A stretch of DNA of 64,000 nucleotides. Source: JACMNW01 sp031406155. GTDB lineage: Bacteria > Pseudomonadota > Alphaproteobacteria > Rhodobacterales > Rhodobacteraceae. Below, in pieces: positions 61,505 through 64,000 of the stretch (position 1 is the first letter of the stretch; each line of letters opens with the position of its first letter). Made by a program: the position numbers and the translations under genes. The notes under the pieces were generated by a model, which worked only from the letters and a program-made list of their open reading frames with translations, did not search any database and was not told the DNA's origin. The stretch is from positions 16,424 through 80,423 of the forward strand of contig JANOGW010000101.1 of NCBI GenBank assembly GCA_031406155.1, read 5' to 3'.

Positions 61505-61568
61505 TTGTTTGTTTTAACGCGCATTTCATCCGAAAACCGTGTCACAATCTTCGGAATGCGCTTAGAGG
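61505..61568. repeat. Palindromic dispersed element, copy F (single module)
   Basis: GCGCATT-tcat-CCGAA (61519-61534), a 15-nt loop AACCGTGTCACAATC, and TTCGGAATGCGC (61550-61561) form a 12-bp bulged hairpin of the same build as copy A with different arms. It is preceded by GTTTTAAC and follows the regulator stop; it is located between co-directional iclR and the ATPase gene. Confidence 0.8.
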
Positions 61569-61577
61569 GAGGAAATC

Positions 61578-62642
61578 ATGGCGGGTGTCGCGTTACAGAA
61601 TGTGGTGAAGCAGTTCGGCGACGTGAAAGTTATTCACGGCATTGATCTGAAGATCGAGGATGGCGAGTTCTGCGTATTTGTCGGGCCGTCAGGATGCGGC
61701 AAATCCACCTTGCTGCGCATGGTGGCGGGACTGGAGGAAACGACCGCCGGTGCCATTCATATTGGTACGCGCGATGTCACCAAGGCAGACCCGTCAGATC
61801 GTGGCGTGGCGATGGTGTTTCAGACTTACGCTTTGTACCCGCACATGACGGTTGCCGAAAACATGGGATTTGGTCTGAAGATGACCGGGCATCCCAAGGA
61901 AGAAGTTGCCAGCAAGGTCAAGGAAGCCAGCCGTATCCTGAAGCTGGACGAGTATCTTGCGCGCAAACCGAAAGCCCTGTCGGGCGGGCAGCGCCAGCGG
62001 GTTGCTATTGGTCGGGCCATCGTGCGCGGGCCGCAGGTGTTTTTGTTCGACGAGCCCTTGTCGAACCTTGACGCGGAATTGCGCGTTGAAATGCGGGTGG
62101 AGATTGCCCGGTTGCACCGGGAAATCGGCGCCACGATGATCTACGTCACCCATGATCAGGTCGAAGCGATGACGCTGGCCGACAAGATTGTCGTGCTGCG
62201 CAAGGGCCGGATCGAACAGGTCGGAGCACCCTTGGAATTGTATCAGAACCCGGACAACCGCTTTGTTGCGGGCTTTATCGGCAGCCCGGCGATGAACTTC
62301 GTTGCAGGCAAGGTGGAACAGGCGGGAGTAGTAGCAGCAAAGGGCCTGTCGGCATCTGTCAGCACAGGCGTCGCCCTGCCCGGATCAGGCGCGGATGTGG
62401 TTGTCGGCTTTCGCCCGCAGCATCTGCGGCTGGATATGGCAGGCAAGACCCATAACGTCGAGTTGACCGAGGCTCTGGGCGGCGTGTCCTTCGTTCACCT
62501 GACTGCGCCATCGGGCGAAAAGCTGGTGATCGAGGCGCATGATGATCTGACCACCAAGCCCGGCACCAAAGTGGGTGTGACGTTCGACGCCAGCGATGCG
62601 ATGTTCTTTGCCGCAGACACGGCGGGCTCGCGTTTCCGGTAG
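61578..62642 (+). CDS. Sugar ABC transporter ATP-binding protein (UgpC/MalK type)
   Basis: The 354-residue ATPase has Walker A GPSGCGKSTLL (about residues 37-47), the ABC signature LSGGQRQRVAIGRA (about 135-148), Walker B VFLFDEPLSNLDAELR and the H-loop THDQVEA, then a TOBE-type C-terminal domain (about 240-354). It energises the permease pair encoded on the other strand. GGGAGGAAATC precedes the ATG. Its TAG stop begins repeat copy E. Confidence 0.94.
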   Translation: MAGVALQNVVKQFGDVKVIHGIDLKIEDGEFCVFVGPSGCGKSTLLRMVAGLEETTAGAIHIGTRDVTKADPSDRGVAMVFQTYALYPHMTVAENMGFGLKMTGHPKEEVASKVKEASRILKLDEYLARKPKALSGGQRQRVAIGRAIVRGPQVFLFDEPLSNLDAELRVEMRVEIARLHREIGATMIYVTHDQVEAMTLADKIVVLRKGRIEQVGAPLELYQNPDNRFVAGFIGSPAMNFVAGKVEQAGVVAAKGLSASVSTGVALPGSGADVVVGFRPQHLRLDMAGKTHNVELTEALGGVSFVHLTAPSGEKLVIEAHDDLTTKPGTKVGVTFDASDAMFFAADTAGSRFR

Positions 62643-62743
62643 AGCAAGATGATGTTTGAAGGAAACAATATCCTGATCTCGTTTTTAGGTGGTCGCGTGA
62701 TTGTTGGGGAAAACCCATACCCACTTTGCCTCATCACGCTCTA
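62640..62743. repeat. Palindromic dispersed element, copy E (104 bp)
   Basis: Bounded by TAGAGC and GCTCTA, it has right-module arms GCGTGAT (62695-62701) and ATCACGC (62733-62739) with loop ACCCATACCCACTTT. The first three bases are the TAG stop of the ATPase gene and the last three (CTA) the stop of the convergent trhO gene. No other sequence lies between the two genes. Confidence 0.82.
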
Positions 62744-63643
62744 GTCGGCGAAATGGCGTTGGCCGCGTGCGGTGGCCAATGCCAACTGGCGATGCCGCTC
62801 GCGAAACCGCGCGCGGTCTTCGTTGGAGTGTTCGGCCATGCAGCGATGGCAACTGACGCCCTGTTCGTATAGCGGATTGGTTTTCTCGTCCGCTGACAAC
62901 GGTCGGCGGCAAGCGTGGCAGGTGTCAAAATTGCCGGGCACGAGGCCGTGGCCCACCGACACGCGCTTGTCAAACACGAAGCACTGGCCTTGCCACAGGC
63001 TTTCGTCGGCGGGCACCTGTTCAAGATATTTCAGGATGCCGCCCTTCAGGTGAAACACGTCTTCAACCCCCTGCCCCAGCAGGTAGTTGGTTGATTTTTC
63101 ACAGCGGATACCGCCGGTGCAGAACATGGCGATACGCTTGCCATCAAACCGGCCCTTGTTGGCCTGCCACCATGACGGGAAGTCGCGGAACGCATGGGTT
63201 TCAGGATCAACCGCGCCTTGGAAGCTGCCAATCGCGACCTCGAAATCATTGCGGGTGTCGATCACCGCCACGTCGGGGGCGACGATGAGGGCATTCCAGT
63301 CGGCGGCGTCAACATAATGGCCAACGCGGGCCATCGGATTGATGTCCGGTTGACCCATGGTGACAATTTCACGTTTCAGCCGCACTTTGACACGGCCAAA
63401 GGGCATGGTGTCAGCGTAGCTTTCTTTCCATTCCAGTGCATCACAACCCGGCAAAGCACGCAGGTGGGCCAGCACCGCATCAATGCCATCACGCGAACCC
63501 GCGATGGTGCCATTGATGCCTTCATGCGCCAGTAGAAGGGACCCCTTCACGCTTAGCGCCTTGCACAAAGCCAGCAGCGGGCCTTGCAGCGCTGCCGGAT
63601 CGGGCAGCCGGGTAAAGTGATATAGGGCGGCGATGGTGAACAT
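62741..63643 (-). CDS. trhO: tRNA uridine(34) hydroxylase TrhO (rhodanese-related)
   Basis: The 300-residue product has an N-terminal acylphosphatase-like domain with LAHEGINGTIAGSRDGID (about residues 39-56), a rhodanese domain with the active loop CTGGIRC (Cys175 and Cys181) and a C-terminal Cys-rich tail (CHAC and CHRC). This matches TrhO/UPF0176, which hydroxylates U34 of certain tRNAs. The start at 63643 (MFTIAALYHF) fits the family. It is convergent with the ATPase gene and divergent from pncA. Confidence 0.92.
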   Translation of the reverse strand: MFTIAALYHFTRLPDPAALQGPLLALCKALSVKGSLLLAHEGINGTIAGSRDGIDAVLAHLRALPGCDALEWKESYADTMPFGRVKVRLKREIVTMGQPDINPMARVGHYVDAADWNALIVAPDVAVIDTRNDFEVAIGSFQGAVDPETHAFRDFPSWWQANKGRFDGKRIAMFCTGGIRCEKSTNYLLGQGVEDVFHLKGGILKYLEQVPADESLWQGQCFVFDKRVSVGHGLVPGNFDTCHACRRPLSADEKTNPLYEQGVSCHRCMAEHSNEDRARFRERHRQLALATARGQRHFAD

Positions 63644-63752
63644 GGGGGCGTTATTGCCCCAGCTTGGCGGGTGGATCAATGCCGGAAAGCAGATTGCGGT
63701 GGTTGTGCTGTGCAGCAACTTGCGCAAGTCTGGGGAAAATTGGGGGGCGAGG

Positions 63753-64000
63753 ATGGCAAGTTCAAACGACGCGCTGATTGTGATTGATGTGCAGAATGAC
63801 TTTTGCCCTGGCGGGCTGCTGGCTGTGGCGGACGGCGATGCAGTTATCCCGCGGATCAACGGACTGATGGCCGATTTTGGCGTGCGGGTGCTGACGCAAG
63901 ATTGGCACCCGGCGGACCACATGTCTTTTGCGGCCAATCATGCCGGAGCGGCGGCGTTCAGCATGGTGGATAAGCCCTATGGCCCGCAGGTTTTGTGGCC
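63753..64000 (+). CDS. pncA: Nicotinamidase PncA, N-terminal part (3' end outside window)
   Basis: About 82 residues are present. ALIVIDVQNDFCPGG holds the catalytic Asp, and QDWHPADHMSF holds the DxH metal-binding residues, both diagnostic of nicotinamidase. It converts nicotinamide to nicotinate in NAD salvage. The ATG has GGGGGGCGAGG immediately upstream. A 12-bp palindrome (ACTTGCGCAAGT, 63718-63729) lies 24 bp before the start and may be a regulatory site. The frame stays open to the window end. Confidence 0.88.
   Translation, partial: MASSNDALIVIDVQNDFCPGGLLAVADGDAVIPRINGLMADFGVRVLTQDWHPADHMSFAANHAGAAAFSMVDKPYGPQVLW

Noticed and set aside
1..64000. CRISPR arrays, prophage modules or intact insertion sequences
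   Set aside because: No regular direct repeats with spacers, no phage structural or integrase genes and no transposase-like proteins were recognised.

Overview
The window is about 64 kb of a high-GC alphaproteobacterial chromosome, most probably a Rhodobacterales (Roseobacter/Paracoccus-type) organism. The evidence is the order and relatives of the flagellar genes (FlaF, FlbT, a DUF1217 protein and MotE together with a compact fliC), the chain ubiB-ubiE-mutM-enoyl-CoA hydratase-rpsT-dnaA-dnaN-recF-gyrB, and the De Ley-Doudoroff galactose genes. No rRNA, CRISPR array, prophage or intact insertion sequence was seen. One tRNA (Arg, CCU) is present.

Region 1 (1-28180) is one continuous flagellar cluster with several direction changes: flgK(3' part)-flgL-flgI (+); fliP-fliN-fliH-fliF (-); fliL, small membrane protein, motE, motA, 742-residue secreted protein, lytic transglycosylase, flhA, fliR, flhB, FliJ-like (+); second fliL, flgH, flgA, flgG, flgF, fliQ, fliE, flgC, flgB (-); fliI (+); DUF1217, flbT, flaF, fliC, FlgN-like, FlgJ-like (-); fliK, flgD (+). 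It encodes the export gate (FlhA, FlhB, FliP, FliQ, FliR), ATPase FliI with FliH, MS-ring, rod, L and P rings, one stator subunit, junction proteins and one flagellin. fliG, fliM, motB and flgE are not in the window. Several products have no assigned role.

Region 2 (28181-41660) is the housekeeping block around dnaA: ubiquinone genes (ubiB, ubiE), mutM, a crotonase, rpsT, dnaA, dnaN, recF, gyrB and tRNA-Arg. Two genes interrupt it: an inverted Asp-box propeller gene between dnaA and dnaN, and a LysE-type exporter gene between recF and gyrB. No convincing oriC was found.

Region 3 (41661-47365) is mixed accessory content: an FMN-binding split-barrel protein, a CHAD protein, asd and two overlapping MFS transporter genes.

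Region 4 (47366-62642) is carbohydrate catabolism. A GH13 alpha-glucosidase gene faces a long minus-strand operon with an ABC importer (binding protein and two permeases), a GH4 alpha-galactosidase, an IlvD/Edd sugar-acid dehydratase, an SDR dehydrogenase, DgoK, DgoA, an SMP-30 lactonase and a GH42 beta-galactosidase. An IclR regulator and the transporter ATPase are divergent from it. Together these predict import of alpha- and beta-galactosides, hydrolysis to galactose, oxidation to galactonate, dehydration, phosphorylation and aldol cleavage to pyruvate and glyceraldehyde 3-phosphate.

Region 5 (62643-64000) holds trhO and the start of pncA.

The most striking non-coding signal is a family of about six palindromic elements (65-105 bp) spread over the window. 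They share a loop near ACCGGTATCCACTTTT and have arms that differ between copies but stay complementary. Their end bases form stop codons of flanking genes, and in three cases of both convergent neighbours.
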